A DNA stretch of 64,000 bases, taken from NCBI RefSeq assembly GCF_000024065.1, contig NC_013174.1, positions 1,798,001-1,862,000 on the forward strand. Reading direction: 5' to 3'. The notes under the pieces are model-generated. The model made no database searches and was not told the DNA's origin. It saw nothing but the letters and a program-made list of their open reading frames with translations. Positions 25,227-34,713 of the stretch are shown one piece after another. Source of the DNA: Jonesia denitrificans DSM 20603. Its GTDB lineage: Bacteria; Actinomycetota; Actinomycetes; Actinomycetales; Cellulomonadaceae. Every line of letters begins with the position of its first letter. Positions within the stretch are counted from its first letter, which is position 1. The translations under genes were made by a program, and so were the position numbers.

Positions 25227-26012
25227 TTATGCGTGGCGTTGAATCGCAATGTTCGACAACGTGCCGAGACCGTCAATGGAACACTCAACACGGTCACCGT
25301 GCGTGAGCGTCCCAACCCCTGCCGGAGTCCCGGTGAGGATGACGTCCCCTGGCAGGAGAGTAAACGCTTCAGAGATGTAAGACACCAGGTAGGCAACGTC
25401 AAAGATCATGTCTGCCGTGGACCCATGTTGGCGTTGCTCACCATTGACGGTAGTCGTGATCGTCAATGCTTCGGTGTTGAGGTCGGTGTCAATCCATGGG
25501 CCAAGAGGACACGAGGAATCAAAACCTTTCGCACGTGCCCACTGGCCGTCAGTGCGCTGAGCGTCACGGGCCGTCACATCGTTGGCGATTGTGTACCCCA
25601 AAATGTGGCGATGGGCGTTCTCAGGAGTGACATCTTTCGTCATGCGGCCAATGACCACTGCGAGTTCAGCCTCATAGGACACTTCCTGGGAAAACGGTGG
25701 CAACACAATCGGGTCATCGGGCCCCACCACGGATGTGTTGGGTTTCAAGAACAGCAACGGTTGGGTGGGCATCTCATTGCCCATTTCTTTGACGTGATCT
25801 GCGTAGTTACGCCCCACCCCAATAACCTTAGAGCGCGGAATAACCGGGGCAAGTAACCGAACCCCATCCCCTAGTTCAATCCGTTCGCCGGTGGGGGCAA
25901 TGGGGGTGTAGAGCGGGTCACCGCTGAGAACTGCGATGTAGTCGCGGTCATTGTCACGTTGAAGGAACCCAAACCGTGGGTCGTCACCTGTTGTAAATCT
26001 TGCGATACGCAC
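25227..26012 (-). CDS. Fumarylacetoacetate hydrolase family protein
   Basis: 261 residues with the FAH C-terminal fold: IGVGRNYADHVKEMGNE, FLKPNTSVVGPDDPI, SYEAELAVVIGR (metal ligands E, E, D around here), GYTIANDVTARDAQR, KGFDSSCPLGPW, and LLPGDVILTGTPAGVG. Enzymes of this group hydrolyse or decarboxylate acylpyruvates and 2-hydroxyhepta-2,4-dienedioate. The exact reaction is not decided; acylpyruvase/oxaloacetate decarboxylase activity is plausible. Start is GTG 26012 with TAACCT 6 nt upstream (leaderless type). It commonly precedes gltX in actinobacteria. Confidence 0.9.
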   Translation of the reverse strand: MRIARFTTGDDPRFGFLQRDNDRDYIAVLSGDPLYTPIAPTGERIELGDGVRLLAPVIPRSKVIGVGRNYADHVKEMGNEMPTQPLLFLKPNTSVVGPDDPIVLPPFSQEVSYEAELAVVIGRMTKDVTPENAHRHILGYTIANDVTARDAQRTDGQWARAKGFDSSCPLGPWIDTDLNTEALTITTTVNGEQRQHGSTADMIFDVAYLVSYISEAFTLLPGDVILTGTPAGVGTLTHGDRVECSIDGLGTLSNIAIQRHA

Positions 26013-26055
26013 ACAGCCAGGTTAATGCATGAGCGCGGGGCCTGCCGGTGGCGTG

Positions 26056-26970
26056 TCACACGTGGGCGATGATCTCTCCGTGGGGGATGGTGAACCAGCC
26101 GTGGGGGTGTTCAGCCCAGGTGCGCCATTGTTCGGCAAGTTCTTCGAGTGCCACGTCGTCGGCGAGGTCGGCGTCTTTTGCTTGGGCTGCGAAGTTCGAT
26201 GCGACGCACCGTTCAGCCCACAGGGTTCCCCACCAGTGGCGAGATTCCGGGGTTGCGTAGCTCCAGATCCCAGCGGAGGGTTGGAGGTCGTCGCTGGTGA
26301 ATCCGGCGTCGTGAAACCAGGCGAGGAGGTGGCGTCCGGCGTCTGCTTCGTACCCGTAGGCGTGGGTGACTTCGTGGTAGAGGAGGTTCCATTCGCTCAG
26401 GCCTTCGCTGGGCGGGTACCACGACATGGCCCCGTAGTCTGCTTCACGCACGGCGATGATCCCGCCGGGTGCTACGACACGGCGCATTTCTTGGATTGCT
26501 TTGACCGGGTCAGACAAGTGTTGGAGGACTTGGTGGGCGTGAACGATGTCGAAGCTGCCGTCGTCGAAGGGGAGTTCGTAGGCGTTGGCTTGGGTGAAGG
26601 TGACATTGGTGACGCTGGACTCTGCTGCGTGGTCACGGGCCGCTTCTAGTGCGATAGCTGCAGCGTCCACGCCGGTGACGTGCCCTGGGGCGATGCGTCG
26701 GGCAAGGTCGATGGTGAGGGTTCCTGGGCCACATCCGACGTCGAGCATGGTCATACCGGGCATGAGTCGGGAGGCAAGGTAGGCGGCGGAGTTGTCCACG
26801 TTGCGTACCCGGTGGGATCTGAGGACTGATTCGTGGTGTCCGTGGGTGTAGGACTCAGATTCTCGGCGCTGGTCGGAGTTGTTGGTGTGGGGGGCGTCGT
26901 CGGCGTTGTGCAAGGGTGTCACAACGTTCACGTCGCTGACCGCAAGGTCGTTGGTGGCCACGTTCGTCAT
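26056..26970 (-). CDS. SAM-dependent class I methyltransferase (UbiE/COQ5-like)
   Basis: 304 residues. After about 60 poorly structured N-terminal residues comes a class I fold: motif I MLDVGCGPGTLTIDLA at about 76-90, the acidic loop GVDAAAIALEAA, FDIVHAHQVLQHL (motif II region) and VAPGGIIAVREADYG. This matches small-molecule methyltransferases of the UbiE type; the substrate is unknown. ATG 26970 has TACCGT 7 nt upstream and no ribosome site (leaderless type). It is divergent from the aldo/keto reductase gene. Confidence 0.85.
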   Translation of the reverse strand: MTNVATNDLAVSDVNVVTPLHNADDAPHTNNSDQRRESESYTHGHHESVLRSHRVRNVDNSAAYLASRLMPGMTMLDVGCGPGTLTIDLARRIAPGHVTGVDAAAIALEAARDHAAESSVTNVTFTQANAYELPFDDGSFDIVHAHQVLQHLSDPVKAIQEMRRVVAPGGIIAVREADYGAMSWYPPSEGLSEWNLLYHEVTHAYGYEADAGRHLLAWFHDAGFTSDDLQPSAGIWSYATPESRHWWGTLWAERCVASNFAAQAKDADLADDVALEELAEQWRTWAEHPHGWFTIPHGEIIAHV

Positions 26971-27153
26971 ACTGACGACGGTAGGCCCATCGGCCACATA
27001 TTGGACCCCCACTCTCATATTGTGGAAGCAACATCCGGGTGATTCTCGTCTGTCACCACCTCACCGCCCTCCCCCCCTCACCGCCCTCCCAAGCAGCCCT
27101 TCCCCCGTCCAGCTACTGTGACCCAGCAGCGCATCGCGAGTATCTTTACTGTT

Positions 27154-28164
27154 ATGACTCATCCCTTCCACATCACCTCCCGTCCTGGCGCTCCTGACCT
27201 TCGATCCCTTGGCCGCAGCGGCCTGGCAGTGTCTGCTGTGGGTTTAGGATGCAACAATTTGGGTCGCCCCAAAACGGCGACCGAATCAGTGTCCGGGTCA
27301 CAAGCTGTCATTGACGCCGCACTGGATGCTGGCATCACGTTCTTTGACGTTGCTGACATGTACGGGGCTGAGCCTGGTGTCTCTGAGGAAATCCTTGGCA
27401 CCTGTTTAGGCAACAGGCGCGACGAGGTTGTCGTTGCCACGAAATTTGGGCTCCCCGCAGGTACTGTGAATGGCCCAGATTTTGGGGTGCGCGGGTCACG
27501 CCGGTACATCATGAACGCCGTGGAGGCGTCATTGCGTCGCCTGGGTACCGACTACATTGACCTCTACCAGTTCCACACCCCTGACCCCATCACCCCGGTT
27601 GAGGAAACCCTGACCGCATTGGATGACCTGGTACGCAGCGGCAAGGTGCGTTACGTTGGGCACTCCAACATGGCCGGGTGGCAGATCGCAGATCTGGAAC
27701 ACACCGCCCGCGCCGCGGGCACTGCTCGCTGTGTGTCATCACAAAATCACTACAACCTCCTTGACCGACGAGCAGAGTTGGAGGTAGTTCCTGCCGCCCG
27801 CGCCTACGGACTTGGCGTGCTGCCCTATTTCCCGCTTGCTAATGGTCTTTTAACCGGCAAGTACACGCGCACCGATGCGCCCGCTGACGGGCGCATCTCC
27901 CATTCCAAACCAGCCTTACTGGACACAGCCCCGTGGGAGATCCTCGAAGCGCTTCAGGCGTTCGCGCATGACCGCTCCATGTCTCTACTCGACCTGGCGT
28001 TCTCCTGGCTCGCTGCACAACCGGTTGTGTCCAGTGTCATTGCGGGGGCAACCAAACCCGACCATGTTGCTACCAACGCGCAAGCGATCCACCCGTTGAG
28101 CGTGAGCGACCTGGAGACGATCGACCAGATTGTTGCCCCACCCACGAAAGTGGCGCTGTTTTAA
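27154..28164 (+). CDS. Aldo/keto reductase
   Basis: 336-residue (beta/alpha)8 NADPH-dependent oxidoreductase. Catalytic tetrad: D65, Y70 (FDVADMYG), K97 (VATKFG) and His in LYQFHTP. The C-terminal AGATKPDHVATNAQA block binds the cofactor phosphate. It resembles the Tas/YghZ/voltage-gated-K-channel-beta-like group. ATG 27154 has TATCTT 7 nt upstream (leaderless type); the in-frame upstream extension is ignored. The following gene starts 2 nt after its stop. Confidence 0.92.
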   Translation: MTHPFHITSRPGAPDLRSLGRSGLAVSAVGLGCNNLGRPKTATESVSGSQAVIDAALDAGITFFDVADMYGAEPGVSEEILGTCLGNRRDEVVVATKFGLPAGTVNGPDFGVRGSRRYIMNAVEASLRRLGTDYIDLYQFHTPDPITPVEETLTALDDLVRSGKVRYVGHSNMAGWQIADLEHTARAAGTARCVSSQNHYNLLDRRAELEVVPAARAYGLGVLPYFPLANGLLTGKYTRTDAPADGRISHSKPALLDTAPWEILEALQAFAHDRSMSLLDLAFSWLAAQPVVSSVIAGATKPDHVATNAQAIHPLSVSDLETIDQIVAPPTKVALF

Positions 28165-28166
28165 TC

Positions 28167-29102
28167 ATGACAACAACGTGGCTGACCTACGACCAGTGGA
28201 CTGAGGAACATGACACCCACCGCGAGCGCGCACGCGGGTTGACGGCGACGTTTCGTGCTGCGCAGGAGCGTGGTGAGCGGCATGAGATTGAGGAGTTTTT
28301 GTTTTCGTATTATCCGATTCGCCCGCGCAGGTTGGAGCGGTGGTCTGCTGGGGTGGGTGTGGGTTTGTGGGTGCCTGCGGGGGTTGGGTGTGGTGATGCG
28401 CGGGCTGAGGTGGACCGGGTGGCTGATGGGCGGTGGATGCGTGTGGTGGAGGGCCCCGATGGTGTGGGGGTTGAGCTTGATGTGGCTGCGTTTGTGAAGG
28501 ACCGTGGCGCGACGGTGCGGTTTGTTCGTTCGTTGTTGGCGCAGACGGATGGTCGGGCACCTCAGTTGGGGTGTTTTGGGTTGCATGAGTGGGCGATGGT
28601 GTATCGCAGTGTGGAGCCTCGGCATGGGTTGCCGTTGCGGTTGGGTGAGCAGGGAACTAACGATGTGGTGGATGCGCAGCGGTTACGGTGTACGCATGTG
28701 GATGCGTTTCGGTTTTTTACGCCGGCTGCTGTTCCTCGTAACCGGTGGCAACCCACGCGCGAGACTCAGCCTGCTCTTGAGCAGCCGGGGTGTTTGCACG
28801 CGAATATGGATTTGTATAAGTGGGCGTGGAAGTTGCAGCCTGCTGTTCCTGGTGGTTTGCTTCTTGATTGTTTTGAGTTAGCTCGTGATATCCGTTATCT
28901 CGACATGCAGGCCTCTCCGTATGATGTGTCACGTTTTGGGTTGCCTGCGGTCATGGTTGAGACCGCGGGTGGGCGTGCGGAGTATGCGCGGCGGCAGAAG
29001 GAGTTTGCGGAGCGGTCGCAGCCGTTGCGGCGCCGGTTAATTGAGGTGTGTGACGAGGTGTTGGCCAGGGCTGAGGCTGCTGCGGGCCTGTGTGTTGCCT
29101 GA
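28167..29102 (+). CDS. Conserved actinobacterial protein, sometimes named 3-methyladenine DNA glycosylase
   Basis: 311 residues, ATG 2 nt after the aldo/keto reductase stop, so translationally coupled. I recognise it as a family widespread in actinobacteria (HEWAMVYR, LRLGEQGTNDVVDAQRLRCTHVDAFRFFTPAAVPRN, LHANMDLYKWAWKLQP, LARDIRYLDMQASPYD) that databases often label 3-methyladenine DNA glycosylase without direct proof. No signal peptide or membrane segment. The coding strand is strikingly G+T-rich, unlike the preceding gene, shifting third codon positions to G/T. Confidence 0.7.
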   Translation: MTTTWLTYDQWTEEHDTHRERARGLTATFRAAQERGERHEIEEFLFSYYPIRPRRLERWSAGVGVGLWVPAGVGCGDARAEVDRVADGRWMRVVEGPDGVGVELDVAAFVKDRGATVRFVRSLLAQTDGRAPQLGCFGLHEWAMVYRSVEPRHGLPLRLGEQGTNDVVDAQRLRCTHVDAFRFFTPAAVPRNRWQPTRETQPALEQPGCLHANMDLYKWAWKLQPAVPGGLLLDCFELARDIRYLDMQASPYDVSRFGLPAVMVETAGGRAEYARRQKEFAERSQPLRRRLIEVCDEVLARAEAAAGLCVA

Positions 29103-29121
29103 TGTCGTTTACGATTCACCC

Positions 29122-29946
29122 ATGACCGGATCATTGTCGGGGCGTGGTGTGGACGGTTCGACGGTGTGTGAGGTGTTTGTGTACCGCCGTTCTGGTGAGC
29201 TCACTGTCGATGCGCTGGCTGAGTATGCCCGGGGCCGGTCTGTGATTGCTGGGGTTGGCCCTGGCGAGGATTGTGGTGTTCCTGGCACTGTGGTGTTGCG
29301 TGTTGCTGTGGATAACGACACCGGTTCGGTCTTGCGGACGGACTCTTCAGGGCTCCTTGATGCAAGTGATCACGTGGATGTGTGGTTGACCCAGTTGGCA
29401 CGTCACCTTGGGGTGTCGGTTGACTATGGTGATGGCAGCGTGATTCGACCCAATGGTGATGAGGTTGAGTTGGACACCCCGGAGCGCCCTGGCAGTGTTC
29501 GCCGTGTGGTGTTGTGGGATCAAGATTGTGTCTATGACGCTGTGTTGTGTGCTGATGGGGTTGGTGTTCCGCTGTGGCTTGGGTCATGGCCAGGGGTGAC
29601 CGCGTTCTCCCCCATCGCCCTAGAAACACTGTCCTACGCAGTTGAAGAACGCACATTGCGCGCTCGCGGTGTTCGCAGACCGTGGAACGTGTGGTCACGA
29701 GGAACCCGTGTTGGTCTCCTCATGGGTGCAGCTTGGGGCGTTCTTCTTGCTCTCGCAGGTGTGACGCTTGCGGTCAGCAGTTGGAATGCTGGTGAACTGA
29801 ATTGGTTTGAGGGTATTGGTCTGACTTTCCTGGTTGGGTTGTTTTCCTGGACTGCCTGGGCAAGTGTTCGCGCGCTGCCCGTCATCAAGCAAGCACCACG
29901 ACTCATCCCCCCAACACTGAGGCAACAGGACGAACCATTCGTGTGA
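29122..29946 (+). CDS. Hypothetical protein with two C-terminal membrane segments
   Basis: 274 residues, not recognised. The N-terminal 185 residues look globular and rich in Asp, Val and Gly. Two hydrophobic stretches, GLLMGAAWGVLLALAGVTLAV and ITF-type IGLTFLVGLFSWTAWASV, near residues 205-255 predict a hairpin anchor in the cytoplasmic membrane. ATG 29122 has TACGAT 6 nt upstream (leaderless type). It starts 19 bp after the preceding gene and may be expressed with it or alone. Confidence 0.65.
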   Translation: MTGSLSGRGVDGSTVCEVFVYRRSGELTVDALAEYARGRSVIAGVGPGEDCGVPGTVVLRVAVDNDTGSVLRTDSSGLLDASDHVDVWLTQLARHLGVSVDYGDGSVIRPNGDEVELDTPERPGSVRRVVLWDQDCVYDAVLCADGVGVPLWLGSWPGVTAFSPIALETLSYAVEERTLRARGVRRPWNVWSRGTRVGLLMGAAWGVLLALAGVTLAVSSWNAGELNWFEGIGLTFLVGLFSWTAWASVRALPVIKQAPRLIPPTLRQQDEPFV

Positions 29947-30008
29947 GGTCAGCACGCCCCGTACTGTCCTGACCCAACTGCAGTGCATGTCGGGTTCCAC
30001 CCATGCCG

Positions 30009-31490
30009 CTAGTGGCGGTCAGGATCTTTGACACCCCACACATCGCCAGGAATATCACCGGGTAGGTGAGGATTGTTGTGCCCGACAAAACGTGAGACTC
30101 GCTGACCACCTGCCGTCATCGCTTCGTAGTCTTTGAGCGCCCCAAAGAACCAGCGGGACAGCAACACAATCGCAACAAGGTTCGTCATCGCCATCATCCA
30201 CATAGCGATATCTGCTAACCCCCACGCTGCTGGCAGTGTCAGCAACGCACCCAACGCCACAGCCGCAAGGATCACCACACGAAGGCGGCGAGTGCCGCGC
30301 TCTGACACATTGAGATAGTGCAGGTTCACCTCCGCATACGAATAGTTCCCAAAAATGGAGGTGAACGCAAAGAGGAACACAATCACCGTCATGAGGATCG
30401 TCGCCCAGCTACCAAACTCTGTGGTCACCGCAGCAGTGGTCAAAGCAGCACCCTGCTGTGAACCAATAAGCGACACATCCCACGCCCCAGACACCAAAAT
30501 CATGATCGCCGTACCCGTACAAATCACGATCGTGTCAATGAAAACCCCCAACGACTGAATCAGCCCCTGCTGCACCGGGTGCGTCACACTAGCCGTGGCC
30601 GCCATGTTCGGGGCCGACCCCATCCCCGCCTCGTTCGAGAACAACCCACGCCGAGTCCCGTTCATCAATGCCGCAAAAATACCAGCACCTGTCCCAGCAA
30701 CCGCCTCATTGAGACCAAACGCAGAGGTCACAATGTCAGCAAAAACACCAGGAACTGCCGGGAGGTTCAACAACGCGACCGCGAGCGCCACAAGAATGTA
30801 CACACCGGCAACAATGGGCATCCAGGTTCCGGCGAACCGGGCAATGGCGCTGATCCCACGCAACAGCAACGGAGCTAACAGCAGCACCAGCGCAATCGCG
30901 GTCACCCACGGTGGAATCGAGTGCCCTTGTTCCAAGGCGTCAGCAATCGTGTTTGCTTGAACCATGTTGAAAGCAAACCCGAACACAAAAATCACGATGA
31001 TCGCAAACATCGCGGCAAACCGCCGCGACCCCAGCCCGGCGCGAATGTAGTACGCCGGTCCACCACGGAACGTGGCATCACCGTTGTAGCGTTCCTTGAA
31101 AATTTGGGCGAGGGTCGCCTCCACAAAACCGGTGGCCATCCCCACAAACGCAACAACCCACATCCAAAAGATGGCACCTGGTCCACCCAGTGTCAGCGCA
31201 ATGGCAACACCCACAATGTTCCCGGTTCCTACCCGCGAGGCCATACCGGTGGCGAATGCTTGGAATGAGGAAATACCGGGGTGCTGAGTGTCATCGTCAC
31301 GTCCAAGTACAGTTGCCCACATGCGCGGGAACAACCGCAATTGCACACACCGGGTGCGGATGGTGAAGAACACCCCGACCCCGAGCAGCAGTGCCGCAAG
31401 GATCCACCCGTGAAGGAAGTCACTGGTCGGTTGGATGAGGTTGTCGGTCACATCCCAGGCGAGGACAAGCGGTGACGAGTGGTCAGTCAT
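30009..31490 (-). CDS. Amino acid carrier protein, alanine/glycine:Na+ symporter (AGCS family)
   Basis: 493-residue integral membrane protein with about 11 hydrophobic segments. The AGCS signature FQAFATGMASRVGTGNIVGVAIAL is near residue 80, followed by GGPGAIFWMW, GGPAYYIRAGLG and SNEAGMGSAPNMAATA. It imports alanine or glycine with sodium. ATG 31490 with AAGGTGG 8 nt upstream; the frame is open further but overlaps the divergent helicase promoter. Runs divergently from the helicase gene. Confidence 0.94.
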   Translation of the reverse strand: MTDHSSPLVLAWDVTDNLIQPTSDFLHGWILAALLLGVGVFFTIRTRCVQLRLFPRMWATVLGRDDDTQHPGISSFQAFATGMASRVGTGNIVGVAIALTLGGPGAIFWMWVVAFVGMATGFVEATLAQIFKERYNGDATFRGGPAYYIRAGLGSRRFAAMFAIIVIFVFGFAFNMVQANTIADALEQGHSIPPWVTAIALVLLLAPLLLRGISAIARFAGTWMPIVAGVYILVALAVALLNLPAVPGVFADIVTSAFGLNEAVAGTGAGIFAALMNGTRRGLFSNEAGMGSAPNMAATASVTHPVQQGLIQSLGVFIDTIVICTGTAIMILVSGAWDVSLIGSQQGAALTTAAVTTEFGSWATILMTVIVFLFAFTSIFGNYSYAEVNLHYLNVSERGTRRLRVVILAAVALGALLTLPAAWGLADIAMWMMAMTNLVAIVLLSRWFFGALKDYEAMTAGGQRVSRFVGHNNPHLPGDIPGDVWGVKDPDRH

Positions 31491-31576
31491 GAAGTTCCAC
31501 CTTGTTGTTCGAGTTGAAAATAGGGTACGCGGGCGGGCACGGGGGCGCTCGCTGAACAGGCACCAGACCTGAGACA

Positions 31577-34207
31577 ATGGTGGGGATGACTACCAAAGCC
31601 CCGCTAGATGCGATCCTTTCCTCCCTGCGTGACCCCCACGATGATGACGAGCTTTTTGATGCGATGAGTCAGTTTGCAGCCTCGCGTGGGCTCACCTTGT
31701 ACCCGGCGCAAGAAGAGGCATTGTTGGAGGTTCTTTCTGGCAACCATGTCATCATGGCGACCCCCACCGGTTCAGGTAAGTCTTTGGTAGCTATGGCTGC
31801 GCACTTTGTGGCCCTTGCGCGGGGGCAACGCACGTACTACACGGCCCCACTGAAGGCACTGGTGTCGGAGAAGTTCTTTGCGTTGGTGGAGGTATTTGGG
31901 TCCCACAACGTCGGGATGATGACCGGTGATTCTGCGGTGAACCCGGACGCCCCGATTATTTGTTGCACGGCGGAGATCTTGGCGAACCAGGCGCTTCGGC
32001 GTGGGGGCGAGCAGTCTCAAGATCCTGGTGTGGACCAGGTGGTCATGGATGAGTTCCACTTTTATGCTGACCCACAGCGTGGGTGGGCGTGGCAGGTTCC
32101 TCTCCTGGAGCTTCCGCGAGCGCAATTTGTGCTGATGTCGGCAACTTTGGGTGACACCTCGTTCTTTATCACGGACATTAAGGAGCGCACTGGCCGGGAT
32201 GTCGTGGAGGTCAGTGGTGCTGAGCGACCTGTTCCGCTCATGTTCTCCTACGTTATTGAGCCGCTTCCTGAGGTGATTGAGGAGTTGGTGACTACCCACC
32301 GGGCGCCGGTGTACATTGTGCACTTCACCCAAAAAGACGCGGTGGAACGCGCCCAGGCGTTGTTGTCGACCAAGCTCTCGAGCGCGGCGGAGAAAGCCGC
32401 GATCGTGGAGGAGTTGGGGGCGTTTCGTTTTGGCTCTGGGTTTGGGAAGCTGCTGTCGAAGTTTTTGCGGCACGGGGTGGGGGTTCACCACGCGGGAATG
32501 TTACCGAAGTACCGGCGGGTGGTGGAGCGGCTCACCCAAAAGGGGTTACTCAAGGTGGTGTGTGGGACGGACACGCTGGGGGTGGGAATTAATGTTCCTA
32601 TTCGAACCGTGCTGTTGACGTCACTGGTGAAGTTCGACGGTGAGCGGATGCGCCACATTACCGCTCGTGAGTTTCATCAGATTGCGGGTCGGGCGGGGCG
32701 CGCCGGGTATGACACGTTGGGTGAGGTCCTTGTGATGGCCCCCGACCATGTCATTGAGAACCGTAAGGCGTTGATCAAGGCGGGGGATGACCCGAAGAAG
32801 ATCAAGAAAATTGTGAAGAAGAAGGCGCCTGCTGGTGCGGTGAACTGGACTGAGGGCACGTTTGAGCGGTTGCGTGATGCAGATCCGGAACCGTTGACTT
32901 CCCAGTTCGCGATGTCTCACGCCATGGTGCTTAATGTTCTTGCGCGGACCCGGGACGGGTATGGGTCTGACCCGGTTGCAGCGATGCGGCACCTGCTCAC
33001 AGCAAACCATGATTCGCCGGCGCGGCAGCGTGAGCATGTGCGCCAGGCGTTTCGGATTTACCGGTCGTTGCGTCAGGCGGGCATTGTGACGCGTACTCGC
33101 CCGGTCACTGGGATTGTTGGGCATGTTCCGGCGGCTCGAATTGAGTTGACGACTGATTTGCCGGAGAACTTTGCGTTGAACCAGCCGTTGTCGCCGTTTG
33201 CGGTGGCAGCTCAAGAGTTACTTGACCCGCAGTCCCCCACCCATGCACTTGATGTGGTCTCTGTTGTGGAGTCAATTTTGGATGATCCCCGTCAGGTGTT
33301 GTTTGCCCAGCAGAAAGTGGCGAAGGGCTTGGCGATCGCGGAGATGAAAGCCGATGGTCTGGAGTATGACCAGCGGATGGAGTTGTTGGAAGAGATCACG
33401 TGGCCTCGCCCATTGGCGGACATGTTGGAACCAGCTTTCCGCACCTACCGGTTGACGAACCCGTGGATCATTGAGCACGAACTCTCACCGAAGTCCGTGG
33501 TCCGGGAAATGTTTGAGACGGCTTCGTCGTTTCAGGAGTACATTTCGCGGTATCAGTTGGACCGTTCTGAGGGTGTGTTGTTGCGGTATCTTGCCGATGC
33601 GTACCGTACGTTACGGCAGATCGTGGCCGCTGAGCATCGAACAGAAGAGGTGGATACGCTCATTGAGTGGTTGGGGGCGCTCGTGCGTGGTGTGGATTCC
33701 TCACTCCTTGACGAGTGGGAGCGCCTGTCACACCCTGAAGCGTTCGCTGACCAAACAGTTCCTGACCCTGTGGAGGACCAAGGGCCACCACCGTTGTCCG
33801 CGAACCGACGAGTATTCACCGCCATGATCCGTCAAGCACTGTTCCACCGGGTGGAGTTGGCTGCCCGTGAAGACTATGACGCGTTTGACCGTCTTGCTGC
33901 CAAGGACGGGTGGAACGGTGACCAGTGGGCTGATGCACTGGACCCCATGTTTTCTGAGTACGGGGATGACGCTATTGGGATGAGCGCTCAAGCCCGCAGC
34001 CCACAGCTGTTCCATGTAGACACAGCACCCAGCGGCGGTCAGGGCACCGTGTGGACCGTCACCCAGATCCTTGATGACCCCAACGAGGACCACGACTGGC
34101 GCATCATCGCCCACGTGGATGTGGCAGCCAGCGACGAGGCTGGGGAACTACGCATGCGCATCGTTCATGTCGGAACAAAGGACACAGCACCAACGCAAGG
34201 AGAATAA
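31577..34207 (+). CDS. DEAD/DEAH-box helicase with DUF3516 C-terminal domain
   Basis: 876-residue superfamily 2 helicase related to Ski2/HelY. Walker A TPTGSGKS near residue 62, DEFHFY (DExH variant) near residue 157, SATLGD, and the second-domain motifs GVHHAGMLPKYRR, GTDTLGVGINVPIRTV and HQIAGRAGRAGYD. The long C-terminal part corresponds to DUF3516, seen in a group of actinobacterial helicases. Role in RNA or DNA metabolism is unproven. ATG 31577; an in-frame ATG at 31586 is an alternative. The stop overlaps the ybaK ATG (TAATG). Confidence 0.9.
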   Translation: MVGMTTKAPLDAILSSLRDPHDDDELFDAMSQFAASRGLTLYPAQEEALLEVLSGNHVIMATPTGSGKSLVAMAAHFVALARGQRTYYTAPLKALVSEKFFALVEVFGSHNVGMMTGDSAVNPDAPIICCTAEILANQALRRGGEQSQDPGVDQVVMDEFHFYADPQRGWAWQVPLLELPRAQFVLMSATLGDTSFFITDIKERTGRDVVEVSGAERPVPLMFSYVIEPLPEVIEELVTTHRAPVYIVHFTQKDAVERAQALLSTKLSSAAEKAAIVEELGAFRFGSGFGKLLSKFLRHGVGVHHAGMLPKYRRVVERLTQKGLLKVVCGTDTLGVGINVPIRTVLLTSLVKFDGERMRHITAREFHQIAGRAGRAGYDTLGEVLVMAPDHVIENRKALIKAGDDPKKIKKIVKKKAPAGAVNWTEGTFERLRDADPEPLTSQFAMSHAMVLNVLARTRDGYGSDPVAAMRHLLTANHDSPARQREHVRQAFRIYRSLRQAGIVTRTRPVTGIVGHVPAARIELTTDLPENFALNQPLSPFAVAAQELLDPQSPTHALDVVSVVESILDDPRQVLFAQQKVAKGLAIAEMKADGLEYDQRMELLEEITWPRPLADMLEPAFRTYRLTNPWIIEHELSPKSVVREMFETASSFQEYISRYQLDRSEGVLLRYLADAYRTLRQIVAAEHRTEEVDTLIEWLGALVRGVDSSLLDEWERLSHPEAFADQTVPDPVEDQGPPPLSANRRVFTAMIRQALFHRVELAAREDYDAFDRLAAKDGWNGDQWADALDPMFSEYGDDAIGMSAQARSPQLFHVDTAPSGGQGTVWTVTQILDDPNEDHDWRIIAHVDVAASDEAGELRMRIVHVGTKDTAPTQGE

Positions 34208-34713
34208 TGGGCAAGAAGAAAGCGGCAGCGTCCACGCCGGCGGTTGCTGCCCTCAATTCAGCAGGCATCTCGCACACAACTCACCCCTATGAGCACGACC
34301 CACGCAGCGACCTTGGGTATGGGCTTGAAGCAGCGCAAGCCATTGGTGTGCCACCTGAGCAGGTATTCAAAACGCTGATGGTCAGCGTCGACGGAACCCT
34401 GACCGTTGCGATCATCCCGGTCAACTGCACCCTGGACCTCAAAGCGGTCGCCCACACGGTCCACGGGAAAAAAGCCACCATGGCCCCCGTCGATGCGGCG
34501 CAACGCGCCACCGGTTACGTAGTAGGTGGGATTTCACCCCTTGGCCAAAAAACTCAACACACCACGCTCCTTGACGCCAGCGCCCTCAACCACGACACAG
34601 TGTACGTGTCCGGTGGGCGGCGCGGCTTTGATGTCGGGTTACGCCCTCAGGACTTAGTGGCGGTCACCCACGCAGTCACAGCCCCCATTGCGCTTCGAAC
34701 CGAGCACGGGTGA
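34207..34713 (+). CDS. ybaK: YbaK/EbsC-type Cys-tRNA(Pro) deacylase
   Basis: 168 residues. Trans-editing enzyme that hydrolyses mischarged Cys-tRNA(Pro). Typical YbaK features: HPYEHDPRS near residue 22, EAAQAIGVPPEQVFKTLMV, DGTLTVAIIPVNCTLDLKAVA, KATMA and the substrate loop GYVVGGISPLGQK. Its ATG overlaps the helicase stop by one base, so it is coupled. The 3' end overlaps the convergent GNAT gene by 38 bp. Confidence 0.93.
   Translation: MGKKKAAASTPAVAALNSAGISHTTHPYEHDPRSDLGYGLEAAQAIGVPPEQVFKTLMVSVDGTLTVAIIPVNCTLDLKAVAHTVHGKKATMAPVDAAQRATGYVVGGISPLGQKTQHTTLLDASALNHDTVYVSGGRRGFDVGLRPQDLVAVTHAVTAPIALRTEHG

Noticed and set aside
28161-28625. Minus-strand His/Pro/Thr-rich frames opposite the 28167 gene
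   Set aside because: Low-complexity mirror of a G+T-rich coding strand; the plus-strand gene starts 2 nt after the preceding stop and has conserved motifs.
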